A stretch of DNA of 64,000 nucleotides from Rhizobium sp. WYJ-E13. Lineage in GTDB: Bacteria > Pseudomonadota > Alphaproteobacteria > Rhizobiales > Rhizobiaceae. Position numbers and translations under genes: made by a program. The notes under the pieces are model-generated. The model had not been told where the DNA came from and ran no database searches. It saw nothing but the letters and a program-made list of their open reading frames with translations. Within the stretch, counting starts at the first letter, position 1. Each line of letters opens with the position of its first letter. The stretch is taken from the NCBI RefSeq assembly GCF_018987265.1, contig NZ_CP076854.1:62001-126000 (forward strand), read 5' to 3'. Below, piece by piece: positions 37,167 to 45,691 of this stretch.

Positions 37167-38210
37167 ATGAACGACTTCAAAATGACCCGCCGCCATTTCG
37201 GCCTTCTCGCTGCCGGCGTTGCCGCAGCCTCCGCAATGCCCTTCGCTGCCCGTGCAGCAGCAGGCGAAACCGCGATCGCCGCGACCTTTCCGGGCAACTG
37301 GGAAGACGGCTATCGCAGCGTTCTCAGCCCACTCGTCAAGGAAGCCGGCTACAGCCTGACCATCGCCCCCTCGATGGCGCAGGACCAGCTTGCCAAGGTC
37401 ATGGCGAGCCCCGGCAACCCGCCCTACGACACGCTGCTGATGTCGCCCGGCCAGATGGCCGTCGCCATCGAGAACGACATCATCCAGAAGATCGATCCGA
37501 GCCGCCTGAAGAACTGGTCGATGCTCGATCCGGCGTTCCAGGGTGAATACGGCCCGACCGTGACCATCGAAGTCAACGGCATTGCCTACAATCCCGACCT
37601 CGTGCCGCGCCCGAGGGGCTATCGCGACCTGTTCGAGAACAAGGCCTATAGCGGCCTCGTCTCCTGGACCGGTTTCGGCTCGAACACGGCCGTCATGGCT
37701 TATACGGAAATGGCGAAGATCTTCGGCTCGGGTCCGAACGACATGGATGCCGTCTTCAAGCTGTTCAAGGACCATCCTGAACATCTGAAGGGCGTCGTCG
37801 ACAGCACCAACCACCAGATGACGCTGTTCCAGCAGGGCGAAATCGCGGTCTTCATGTGCTCGACCGGCAATGTCGCCCGCCTGAAGTCGATGGGCCTCAA
37901 GGCCGAATATGTCGCTCCGGAAACCGGCGCTCCGGCAGCGCCTGTCAACATCCACCTCACCAAGGGAGCAAAGAACCTCGATGCGGCCTATGCCTATATG
38001 GACGCCGCCATCTCCAAGGCTGCGCAGGACAAGCTGAAGCTGCCGCCGACCGAGATGTTTCCGACCAACAAGGACGTCGCGCTCACCCCTGAGATCGAGG
38101 CCTATGTGACCCGCGAGCAACTCGGCAACATGGTCTATCCAGACTGGGTCGCCATCAACAAGAACCGCGCCGACTGGATCCGCCAGTTCGACGCACTCGT
38201 GGCAGGCTGA
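37167..38210 (+). CDS. Polyamine-type ABC transporter substrate-binding protein, Tat-exported
   Basis: A 347-residue extracellular solute-binding protein (family 1, PotD/AfuA-like). The N-terminus MTRRHFGLLAAGVAAASAMP carries a twin-arginine motif and cleavage after ARAA, so it is probably exported folded by Tat. Body motifs include VTIEVNGIAYNPDLV and SGLVSWTGFGSN. Substrate could be a polyamine, an opine-like compound or a metal complex. Confidence 0.88.
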   Translation: MNDFKMTRRHFGLLAAGVAAASAMPFAARAAAGETAIAATFPGNWEDGYRSVLSPLVKEAGYSLTIAPSMAQDQLAKVMASPGNPPYDTLLMSPGQMAVAIENDIIQKIDPSRLKNWSMLDPAFQGEYGPTVTIEVNGIAYNPDLVPRPRGYRDLFENKAYSGLVSWTGFGSNTAVMAYTEMAKIFGSGPNDMDAVFKLFKDHPEHLKGVVDSTNHQMTLFQQGEIAVFMCSTGNVARLKSMGLKAEYVAPETGAPAAPVNIHLTKGAKNLDAAYAYMDAAISKAAQDKLKLPPTEMFPTNKDVALTPEIEAYVTREQLGNMVYPDWVAINKNRADWIRQFDALVAG

Positions 38211-38220
38211 GGAGTAGACG

Positions 38221-39048
38221 ATGAAGGCGGGCGGTTTTCCATACGTTGTACCGATGCTGTTGCTCTCGGTGGCGTTCTTTGCGACGCCGCTCGCCGTTCT
38301 CGTTGGTTTCAGCTTCACAGGTCCTGAAGGGGCAACGCTAGCCAATTATATCAGGTTCTTCGGGGACGCGTTCAATTTTCGCGTCCTCATCAATACCGCA
38401 CGGCTGGGGCTGGAGACAGTTCTCGCCACGACGCTGCTCGGCGTGCCGATCGCGCTTCTCTACTGGCACAGTGGCAAGACCGCACGGCAGGTGATCATCT
38501 TCCTGACGCTCATCCCAATGCTGACCAGCAATGTGGTGCGGACCTTTGCCTGGATCATCATCCTTGGGCGGCAAGGGCCGATCAGCCAGGCGCTTATGGG
38601 GCTCGGCCTGACCGGCAGCCCGATCAGCCTGATGTTCACAGAACTCGGTCTAGTCATGGCCATGTGCCAGATCGACCTGCCGTTGATCATCCTGCCGCTC
38701 GTCGCCATTCTGTCGCGCACGCCGGTTCAATATACCGAAGCGGCGCAGGTCTCCGGTGCCGGCCCGTGGCGCATCTTCGTGACCGTGCTCATCCCGCTCA
38801 TGCTGCCGGGGTTGTTGGCCGGCTGGATTCTCGTCTTTGCCAGCACCAGCAGTTCCTTCGTCACGCAGGCCGTCATCGGCGGTGCGCGCAATGTCTATGT
38901 TCCGCAGCTCATCTACCGCGAGGTCGGCACGCTGTTCGACTGGCCTCTGGCCTCGGCGATTGCCGTCGTCCTGCTGCTCTCCACCGGCTGCCTGCTCGTC
39001 GCAATGACCATGATTTCCCGTCACAGGAGGCTTGTCGGCCATGGCTGA
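38221..39048 (+). CDS. Polyamine-type ABC transporter permease (PotB family)
   Basis: A 275-residue inner-membrane permease with six hydrophobic segments and the EAA loop YTEAAQVSGAGPWRIFVTVL (about residues 178-197). Starts 10 bp after the binding-protein stop, with GAGGAG upstream. Confidence 0.9.
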   Translation: MKAGGFPYVVPMLLLSVAFFATPLAVLVGFSFTGPEGATLANYIRFFGDAFNFRVLINTARLGLETVLATTLLGVPIALLYWHSGKTARQVIIFLTLIPMLTSNVVRTFAWIIILGRQGPISQALMGLGLTGSPISLMFTELGLVMAMCQIDLPLIILPLVAILSRTPVQYTEAAQVSGAGPWRIFVTVLIPLMLPGLLAGWILVFASTSSSFVTQAVIGGARNVYVPQLIYREVGTLFDWPLASAIAVVLLLSTGCLLVAMTMISRHRRLVGHG

Positions 39049-39874
39049 TAGAAGCGAAAACCCGATCCCAGGTCTGCTCTACAAGCTCTTCGTCTTCGGT
39101 TTCGGCACTTTTGCCGTGATCTATCTGGTGGCGCCGATCGTCATTGCGCTCACCATGTCCTTCACCTCGGGCCAGACCCTGAAATACCCGCCCGAGGGCT
39201 GCTCACTCCGCTGGTACGAGGCGCTGCTCGATCCCGTCCGCTCGGCAACGGAACATGCTGCGGCCTTCAACTCGCTGAAGATCGCCGGCCTTGCGGTTCT
39301 CGGCTCGCTGCTCTTTGCCGTGCCCGCCACCATCGGCATGAGCCGGATGCGGAAGGGCACCGTCGGCGCCATCGAACCGCTGCTTCTGTCGCCGCTGGTG
39401 CTGCCAAGCCTCGTCTACGGTCTGGCGGCGTTGATCGTCGCCAACTTCGTCGGGGTACAACCCTCGCTCTGGCTGACAGTCGCCGGCCATGTCGTCGTCT
39501 TCGGGCCGCTAATGTACCGCGCCGCCTCTGTCGTCGCGCAAGGACTCAATCCTTCGCTCGCCGAGGCATCGACCGTCATGGGCGCGTCCTGGTTCACCAC
39601 GCTTCGCCGGGTGACGCTGCCGCTGCTGATGCCGGGCATTCTCGCCGGCGCGTTCCTGGTCTTTATCCAGTCGCTGGACAACGTCTCGATCTCGCTCTTC
39701 CTCGCCGATGCCGAAACCACCGTCCTGCCGCTGCGCATGTTCGCGTTGATCGAGGAATCGCTCGACGTTCGCGTCGCCGCGATCTCGGGTATCCTCATCG
39801 GCCTCACCCTGATCGTCATGCTTGTCGCAAGGCGCGTTCTCGCGCCGCGGCAGGCCTTACCAACTCGACAATAA
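39041..39874 (+). CDS. Polyamine-type ABC transporter permease (PotC family)
   Basis: A 277-residue permease with six hydrophobic segments and the EAA loop LAEASTVMGASWFTTLRRVT (about residues 175-194). I chose the ATG at 39041, 10 bases after AGGAGG, over a TTG at 39032 that is too close. It overlaps the preceding gene by 8 bp. Confidence 0.9.
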   Translation: MADRSENPIPGLLYKLFVFGFGTFAVIYLVAPIVIALTMSFTSGQTLKYPPEGCSLRWYEALLDPVRSATEHAAAFNSLKIAGLAVLGSLLFAVPATIGMSRMRKGTVGAIEPLLLSPLVLPSLVYGLAALIVANFVGVQPSLWLTVAGHVVVFGPLMYRAASVVAQGLNPSLAEASTVMGASWFTTLRRVTLPLLMPGILAGAFLVFIQSLDNVSISLFLADAETTVLPLRMFALIEESLDVRVAAISGILIGLTLIVMLVARRVLAPRQALPTRQ

Positions 39875-39891
39875 TCTGGAAGGAAACACCC

Positions 39892-41316
39892 ATGACCCCT
39901 AGCGCAAACAAGTCAGGCTCCTACCGCGTCGGATCGCTGCTCGCCGATTTCCAGCCGGACTTCGATTTCGATGCGCCTCTGCCGCTACCGGTCGAGGAGT
40001 TCGAGGATCGCTTGCGCCGCATCCGCCGTCAGGCCGTGGAAGCCGGGCATGATGCGTTGATCGTCCACACCGGCAGCGTCGGCTGGTTCCATGCCTCCAA
40101 CCACTATCTGCGCTATATCTGCGACTGGATGCGCGAAGGCGTTCTGATCATACCCACAGACAGCGACAAGCCGCTGACGCTTCTGTCCTTCTTCACCCAG
40201 TCGGTGCTGCTGCCGCCGGGCGGTGAACCTGTTCTGGTCGAGGATATCTGGCAGATCGGCCCGATCGGCCGCGAATATGCCGACCGTCCGGGCGACAGCG
40301 TCGTCAAGACGGCGGAGAAATGCGCCGAACTCATCGCCGGCATGGGGCTCGGCAAAGCCCAGATCGGCCGAATCGGCGACCGGACGTCGCTGACCTTCTG
40401 GGCGGCACTCGATGAATTAATGCCGAAGACCAAATTCGTCGCCGACAACGCCATTCTCGACCGGATGCAGAAGGTCCGCTCGCCACGCGAGATCACCATG
40501 TTCCGCGCCGCAGCCCAGCTTATCAGCATCGCCACCCAGGCGGCCTTTCATGTGGCGAAGCCGGGCGTGACCGACCATGAGATCTACGCCGCCTTCACCC
40601 AGGCGCAGCTCACTTATGGCGGGGAGACCGGCGACGGCTACCAGATCGGCATCAACGAGTTCGGCACCCATTGCGGCAAGCCCTACGGCCATGTCGTGCG
40701 GCCGGGCGACCTGATCAATCTCTACGTCTCCAACATCACCTATCGCGGCTACACGGCCCAGACCGCCCGCATGATCGCGGTCGGCGCGATCACCAAGCGG
40801 CAGGAAGAGGTGCTCGCCGCCTGCACCGAGGGCGTCAAGCGGGCCGAAAAGCTGATCCGGCCCGGCGCCCTGATGCGCGACGTCAACAACGCCGCCTTCG
40901 AGCCGATCATCGAGCGTGGCATGCTGGCTTCGCCCGAGGCGCGCACCATGCCCTACAACTGGGCTCCGATGGATGACGGCAGCGCCCGCCTTATCCCGCA
41001 CCAGTACCTTAAGAACATCGACTGGGAGGCCCAAGGGCGCAAGTTGATGCACGTCTACCCAGCGACCCACGGGCCGCATAATCCCAACCTCGGCCACTCG
41101 GTTGGCATGGCCGGCGGTCAGAACAGCTTCAACATCTCCTCCCACAATTACGACCTGATGGAAGAGGGCATGGTCTTTGTGCTCCACACGCAATGGCTCG
41201 AGCCGCTGTCGGCCGGCTGCAATGTCGGCGACATGTATGTCGTCACCAGGGATGGCTTCGAAAACCTGTCCCGTCACACTCCGCTTGAAACCCATCGCAT
41301 TGCTGCCGAGGCCTGA
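39892..41316 (+). CDS. M24-fold (creatinase/aminopeptidase-like) protein lacking metal ligands
   Basis: A 474-residue pita-bread-fold protein with an N-terminal creatinase-like domain. The catalytic domain keeps RSPREITMFRAAAQL and GHSVGMAGG, but the usual two metal Asp positions read NLYVSN and GYTAQTAR, and the two Glu positions read VLHTQW and NVGD. So the di-metal site of aminopeptidases is lost; creatinase itself is also metal-free, so a C-N hydrolase of that kind is possible. Follows the polyamine-type transporter genes by 17 bp, suggesting it acts on the imported compound. Confidence 0.8.
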   Translation: MTPSANKSGSYRVGSLLADFQPDFDFDAPLPLPVEEFEDRLRRIRRQAVEAGHDALIVHTGSVGWFHASNHYLRYICDWMREGVLIIPTDSDKPLTLLSFFTQSVLLPPGGEPVLVEDIWQIGPIGREYADRPGDSVVKTAEKCAELIAGMGLGKAQIGRIGDRTSLTFWAALDELMPKTKFVADNAILDRMQKVRSPREITMFRAAAQLISIATQAAFHVAKPGVTDHEIYAAFTQAQLTYGGETGDGYQIGINEFGTHCGKPYGHVVRPGDLINLYVSNITYRGYTAQTARMIAVGAITKRQEEVLAACTEGVKRAEKLIRPGALMRDVNNAAFEPIIERGMLASPEARTMPYNWAPMDDGSARLIPHQYLKNIDWEAQGRKLMHVYPATHGPHNPNLGHSVGMAGGQNSFNISSHNYDLMEEGMVFVLHTQWLEPLSAGCNVGDMYVVTRDGFENLSRHTPLETHRIAAEA

Positions 41317-41317
41317 T

Positions 41318-41980
41318 ATGTACGATCATACCCATTTCGACTTCTCAAGGCTCAACGAGCGCGAGCGCTACAAGATCCTGATCGGCACCGTGATCCCGCG
41401 CCCGATCGCGCTGGTGACGACCGTCAGCAAGGCCGGCCAGCCGAATGCCGGCCCCTTCAGCTTCTTCAACGTCCTGACCCACGATCCGGCTATCGTCGCG
41501 ATCGGCGTCGAGAACTACGCCGACATGCGCTTCAACGATACCGCCCGCAACATCCGCGAGACCGGCGAGTTCACCGTCCACATCTGCGATGATGCGCTGG
41601 TGGATCAGATGGAGGTCTGCGCCATCAAGTTCGCCGCCGAGGTGAACGAGATGGACGAGGCGGGTCTTGCGACTGTGCCCGGCCGGATGGTGCGAAGCCC
41701 CCGCATCCTCGCGGCCCCGGCCGCACTTGAATGCCGGCGCCACACGACTCTGCAGGTCGGCCCGGCCCGCGAGATCATCCTCGGCGAGGTCGTCGGTGTC
41801 TTCGTTCGCAGCGATGCGGTCAACGCATCGAATCTGCATATCGACCAGCACCTGATGGACGCCGTCGGCCGTATGGGCGGTCACACCTATGCCCGAACGC
41901 GCGACCAGTTCGACATCAAGACGCTGACCCCTCAGGAGTGGGAAGGGCGTAAGGCGGGGGAGCAAGCAGCGGCAGAGTGA
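41318..41980 (+). CDS. Flavin reductase-family protein
   Basis: A 220-residue FMN split-barrel protein: IGTVIPRPIALVTTVSKAG near the N-terminus, NAGPFSFFNVLTHDPAIVAI, then GRMGGHTYARTRD. ATG at 41318 is one base after the M24 gene stop (TGATATG), so it is translationally coupled; a longer frame upstream lies inside the M24 gene. It may provide reduced flavin or be an FMN oxidoreductase in the pathway of the transported compound. It resembles the split-barrel protein at 24139 in fold only. Confidence 0.85.
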   Translation: MYDHTHFDFSRLNERERYKILIGTVIPRPIALVTTVSKAGQPNAGPFSFFNVLTHDPAIVAIGVENYADMRFNDTARNIRETGEFTVHICDDALVDQMEVCAIKFAAEVNEMDEAGLATVPGRMVRSPRILAAPAALECRRHTTLQVGPAREIILGEVVGVFVRSDAVNASNLHIDQHLMDAVGRMGGHTYARTRDQFDIKTLTPQEWEGRKAGEQAAAE

Positions 41981-42276
41981 GGGCGCTCCGTGCATTCGTA
42001 ATTATTGAGAGGTTTAGGGGTGAGGGACGTGGCTGGCCGCAGGGATCGAAGGTTCACATCCCATCAAGAGCTTAGGTAGGCGGATCGGCATCTTCTTGGG
42101 CATAGCCGGCCTGTACAAGCGACATTTCCCAAAGGCTGTGGCCGCTTTATTCACCGGCGCTGATTGCCGGCGGATTGCAGAAATCGCCCAGTGTAGCACA
42201 GCGGGCGTTTGCGTATCTGGAATCTGGTTGAAAGTGGTTGCAGGGACGCAGGCCTTCAGACGGTCGGACGGGTCTC
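41981..42276. other. Gene-free gap between convergent genes
   Basis: About 296 bp between the flavin reductase (+) and PHA depolymerase (-) genes. I see no gene and no clear terminator hairpin. GGTTCACATCCCATCAAGAG near 42048 resembles stretches at 31422 and 44450. Confidence 0.4.
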
Positions 42277-43482
42277 CTACTCCATCGCCAGGATCATGTT
42301 GCGCACGACAGGGTAGATCTCCTTCTCCCAGCGGCGGCCGTTGAAGACGCCGTAATGTCCGACGTTGGCCTGCAGGTGGTGGCGCTTCAGGTGAGGGCGC
42401 AGCGAACGACAGAGGTCGTGGGCGGCGGAAGTCTGGCCCAGAGCGCAGATGTCGTCGCGCCCGCCCTCGACCGTCAGGAGTGCCGTGTTGCGGATCAGGC
42501 CAGGATCGACCTTGCGCCCGCGATGGGTATACTCGCCCATCGCCAGTTCGGCCTTCTGGAAGACGCGGTCGATCGTCTCGAGATAGAATTCTTCCGTAAG
42601 GTCGAGCACTGCGAAATATTCGTTGTAAAAGGTCTTGATCTTCCCGGCTTCCGCCGTCTCGCCCTTTGCCAGATGCTCGAAGAGCTTGCGATGGGCGGTC
42701 TGGTGGCGCTCGATGTTCATGCTCATGAAGGCGCTGAGCTGGACGACGCCCGGATAGACCCGCCGCCCGCCGCCGGCAAAGCGCAACGGAACGTAGCTGA
42801 TCAGCGAATTCTCGAACCATGCGAGCGATTTCGAGACGGCGAGTTCGTTGACCTTCGTGGGGCTCTCGCGCGGGTCCACCGGACCGGCCATCAGCGTCAT
42901 TGTTCTTGGCGTGGCGGGATGCCTAGCTTCCGACATCAAGGCAACCGCCACGAGCGCCTGAACGCAGGGCTGGCAGATGGCAAGGATATGTCCGCCGGGG
43001 CCGATCTCCTCCAGGAAGCGGATGATATAGTCCACGTAATCGTCCATGCCGAAGCGTCCGGCGGAAAGCGGGACGTCGCGGGCGTTGGCCCAGTCGGTGA
43101 TATAGACGTCGTGGTCGCGCAGCAGCGTCTGCACCGTACCCCTTAGAAGTGTCGAGAAATGGCCGGAGAGCGGGGCGATGACGAGCACCCGTGGCCGTCT
43201 CGTATCGACATCCGCGGAAAAATGCAGCAGCTTGCCGAAAGGCAGATCGAGGGCTGTCTCCAGGGTGATCGGCACATCGCGATTGCCGATCGTTACCGAT
43301 GTTATGGCGAAATCCGGACGTTCGTGGGTTAGCTGGAACCGGGAGATCATCTCCATCGCCGCCTCGAAGTAGCGGCTCAGGTCACCGCTCCAGAAGCTCG
43401 AGGAAAACATCTCGAGGCGTCGCGCCCAGTCGCGCATCGGGGCGAAGAGGTCTTCCTGGAACTGATAGGCTTGGTAGAGCAT
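42277..43482 (-). CDS. phaZ: Intracellular polyhydroxyalkanoate depolymerase
   Basis: A 401-residue alpha/beta-hydrolase that degrades stored polyhydroxybutyrate granules. MLYQAYQFQEDLFAPMRDWA is the typical start. The nucleophile is the Cys in ILAICQPC (Cys170 or Cys173, as in intracellular PhaZ enzymes), with DVYITDWANARDVP, EGGRDDICALGQT and the final His region NVGHYGVFNG. ATG at 43482 has AGGAGA upstream. Stands alone. Confidence 0.92.
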   Translation of the reverse strand: MLYQAYQFQEDLFAPMRDWARRLEMFSSSFWSGDLSRYFEAAMEMISRFQLTHERPDFAITSVTIGNRDVPITLETALDLPFGKLLHFSADVDTRRPRVLVIAPLSGHFSTLLRGTVQTLLRDHDVYITDWANARDVPLSAGRFGMDDYVDYIIRFLEEIGPGGHILAICQPCVQALVAVALMSEARHPATPRTMTLMAGPVDPRESPTKVNELAVSKSLAWFENSLISYVPLRFAGGGRRVYPGVVQLSAFMSMNIERHQTAHRKLFEHLAKGETAEAGKIKTFYNEYFAVLDLTEEFYLETIDRVFQKAELAMGEYTHRGRKVDPGLIRNTALLTVEGGRDDICALGQTSAAHDLCRSLRPHLKRHHLQANVGHYGVFNGRRWEKEIYPVVRNMILAME

Positions 43483-43597
43483 GACGCATCTCCTGCATCG
43501 CAACAGAATTTCGCGATGCAAAAATGCTAGTGCAATATTTCTTGCGATGCGAGAAGATTGTCTGCGAAAGCAATGTTGTTCGAAGGATGTGGGTAGG

Positions 43598-44250
43598 ATG
43601 ACGCAAGCGACATTGACGATTTCCTCGAAGAACTATTCCTCGTGGTCGCTGCGCGGCTGGCTCCTGTGCCGGATGGCGGGGCTAGATTTCACCGAAGTGC
43701 TCGTCGAACTGGATGACAATGCCCGCCAGGAGCTTCTGTTGCTTTCGCCTTCGGTGCTCGTCCCAAGGCTGACCCACGACGATGTCACTGTGTGGGATAC
43801 GTTGGCGATTGCCGAATATCTGCACGAGATCGCTCCCAAGGCTGGCCTCTGGCCCGCCGCGCAGGCAATACGTGCCCGCTGCCGATCCGTCTCCGGCGAG
43901 ATGCATTCGGGCTTCCACAATCTGCGTTCGGCACTGCCGATGAACTTGAAGTCAAGCACGAGAGCTTCAAGATCTTCTCGGGCGCGCGGCCGGATGTCGA
44001 GCGCGTCAAGACGATCTGGACCGAATGCCTGGATGCCAGCGGCGGCCCCTGGCTCTTCGGTGGTGCTCCGACCGTTGCCGACGCCATGTACGCGCCTGTC
44101 TGCACGCGTTTCCGCACCTATGCCGTGGAACTCGAACCGCAACTGGCAGCTTATGCCGAGACCGTCTTGTCCTGGCCGCTCATGATCGAATGGACGGACG
44201 GCGCGATTGCCGAACCGGACGAAATCGTCGAGCTGGAAGTGGAATTCTGA
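43598..44250 (+). pseudogene. Glutathione S-transferase gene with one frameshift
   Basis: The first part MTQATLTISSKNYSSWSLRG to SALPMNLK and the second part VKHESFKIFSGARPDVERVK to the end match one continuous GST but lie in different frames. A single missing base at about 43948-43952 (AAG-TCAAGCAC, expected AAG-GTC-AAG-CAC) explains it. The C-terminal PTVADAMYAPVCTRF is intact. It could be a real mutation or a sequence error; in the corrected frame it is 217 residues. Confidence 0.8.
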
Positions 44251-44685
44251 GGGGAGCGGGATTCGCCTGCCCAAACAGCAGTGGTTTTCGCGGAGTGCAC
44301 AAGTTCAGATTGTGTCGTTTATGTTGCCGCGCAACTCATGCGGCGATCAGCAAATTTACCGATGACTTGGTCAACGCGCATGCGAAAGCGGCGGTTCGAA
44401 TTGGTTCGACTGCAAGATCGTATCAAGATCGTGTAATGGCGAGGTCGGCGGTCCAGATCCCTCAAGAGCATTCAATCAGACTTGCCGTCATCCTGTGAAA
44501 CTGAATATCGAACTGAATGAATTTCTTGCGCTGCTCAGCTTCGACGAAGCAACCGCTGACCAATGGCGGCAATAGCATCCTATCTCGGCGCCCCGTAACT
44601 TCGTAGGTATTCCGAGGATCAATAACGATCTCAGCCACGTCCGCGGACAGCCGCGCGGCGCATAGCCAACGCTGTTTGCGGGGGG
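44251..44685. other. Gene-free region before the quinol oxidase operon
   Basis: These 435 bp contain no supported gene. They must hold the promoter of the oxidase operon. Confidence 0.45.
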
Positions 44686-45690
44686 GTGACAAAGTTGTCT
44701 CGGGTACTGATCTCTCAATCCTTTGCCAAAGTGTCAACCGTATCGACACGACTTCGACCGCGCCCATTTGAAAAATATCTAGGAGCGACGGCCGCGAAAC
44801 CGATTGCGAACGTTATCCTCACGCTGCTCTTCCTTGATGTTCTGTCGGGGTGCTCCGGAGGGATTATGGATCCGCACGGCCCGACAACGGCAGCCGAACG
44901 CCAGATCCTTCTGAATTCCGTCGTGATCATGCTTTGCATCATCGTACCTGTTATCGCTGCCACGCTTCTGGTCGCGTGGTGGTATCGCGAGGGAAATCGC
45001 CAGGCCTGCTACCGTCCCGAATGGACCTATTCCGGAAAGGTCGAGATCGTCATCTGGGGCATTCCTGCGATGGTCATCATGCTGCTCGGCGGCATCGCAT
45101 GGATCGGAAGTCACGAGCTGGACCCTGCACGTGCGCTGGACTCCCGCAAGACGCCGCTGAACGTCGAGGTGGTGGCGCTCGATTGGAAATGGCTTTTCAT
45201 CTATCCCGACCAGGGATTGGCGAGCGTCAACCGGCTAGTCGTACCCGTTGGCAGGCCTGTCTCGCTCAAGATCACGTCGGCGACGGTGATGAATAGCTTC
45301 TTCGTCCCGCAGCTTGCGGGTCAGATCTATGCGATGTCCGGCATGACCACCCGACTCCACATGCTCGCCAACCGGCAGGGACAGTTCCAGGGACTATCGG
45401 CGCAATTTAGCGGCGACGGCTTTTCGGGAATGCGATTCAATGTCGATGCCGTCGAAACTGCCGAGTTCGACGGGTGGATTTCGAGCGTCCGGCAGGGCGG
45501 GCGCGCTCTCGACGCCGCCGGCTATGCCGAACTGGCCAGACCGAGTCCTAATGTCCAGCCGGTGACATTCGGAAACGTCGCCAGCGGTCTGTTCGACAAC
45601 ATCATTCATACGACGACGACCATGACCCAGGAAGACGCTGCCTTGGGCATTTGCCGCGGTGTCAGCTCGATTTCCAACGAAAGGCTATAG
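44686..45690 (+). CDS. cyoA: Quinol oxidase subunit II (CyoA-like)
   Basis: A 334-residue membrane-anchored subunit. A lipobox LSGCSG near residue 55 suggests lipid attachment, then two membrane helices, then the cupredoxin domain with VEVVALDWKWLFIYPDQGLA. The CuA ligand motif is replaced by QFSGDGFSGMRF, as in bo-type quinol oxidases, so it cannot take electrons from cytochrome c. The start is a GTG after a run of G. The next gene begins one base after its stop. Confidence 0.88.
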   Translation: MTKLSRVLISQSFAKVSTVSTRLRPRPFEKYLGATAAKPIANVILTLLFLDVLSGCSGGIMDPHGPTTAAERQILLNSVVIMLCIIVPVIAATLLVAWWYREGNRQACYRPEWTYSGKVEIVIWGIPAMVIMLLGGIAWIGSHELDPARALDSRKTPLNVEVVALDWKWLFIYPDQGLASVNRLVVPVGRPVSLKITSATVMNSFFVPQLAGQIYAMSGMTTRLHMLANRQGQFQGLSAQFSGDGFSGMRFNVDAVETAEFDGWISSVRQGGRALDAAGYAELARPSPNVQPVTFGNVASGLFDNIIHTTTTMTQEDAALGICRGVSSISNERL

Positions 45691-45691
45691 G

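Noticed and set aside
35939-38345. Two minus-strand frames of about 450 codons opposite the polyamine-type ATPase and binding protein
   Set aside because: Antisense shadows of genes with complete ABC motifs.
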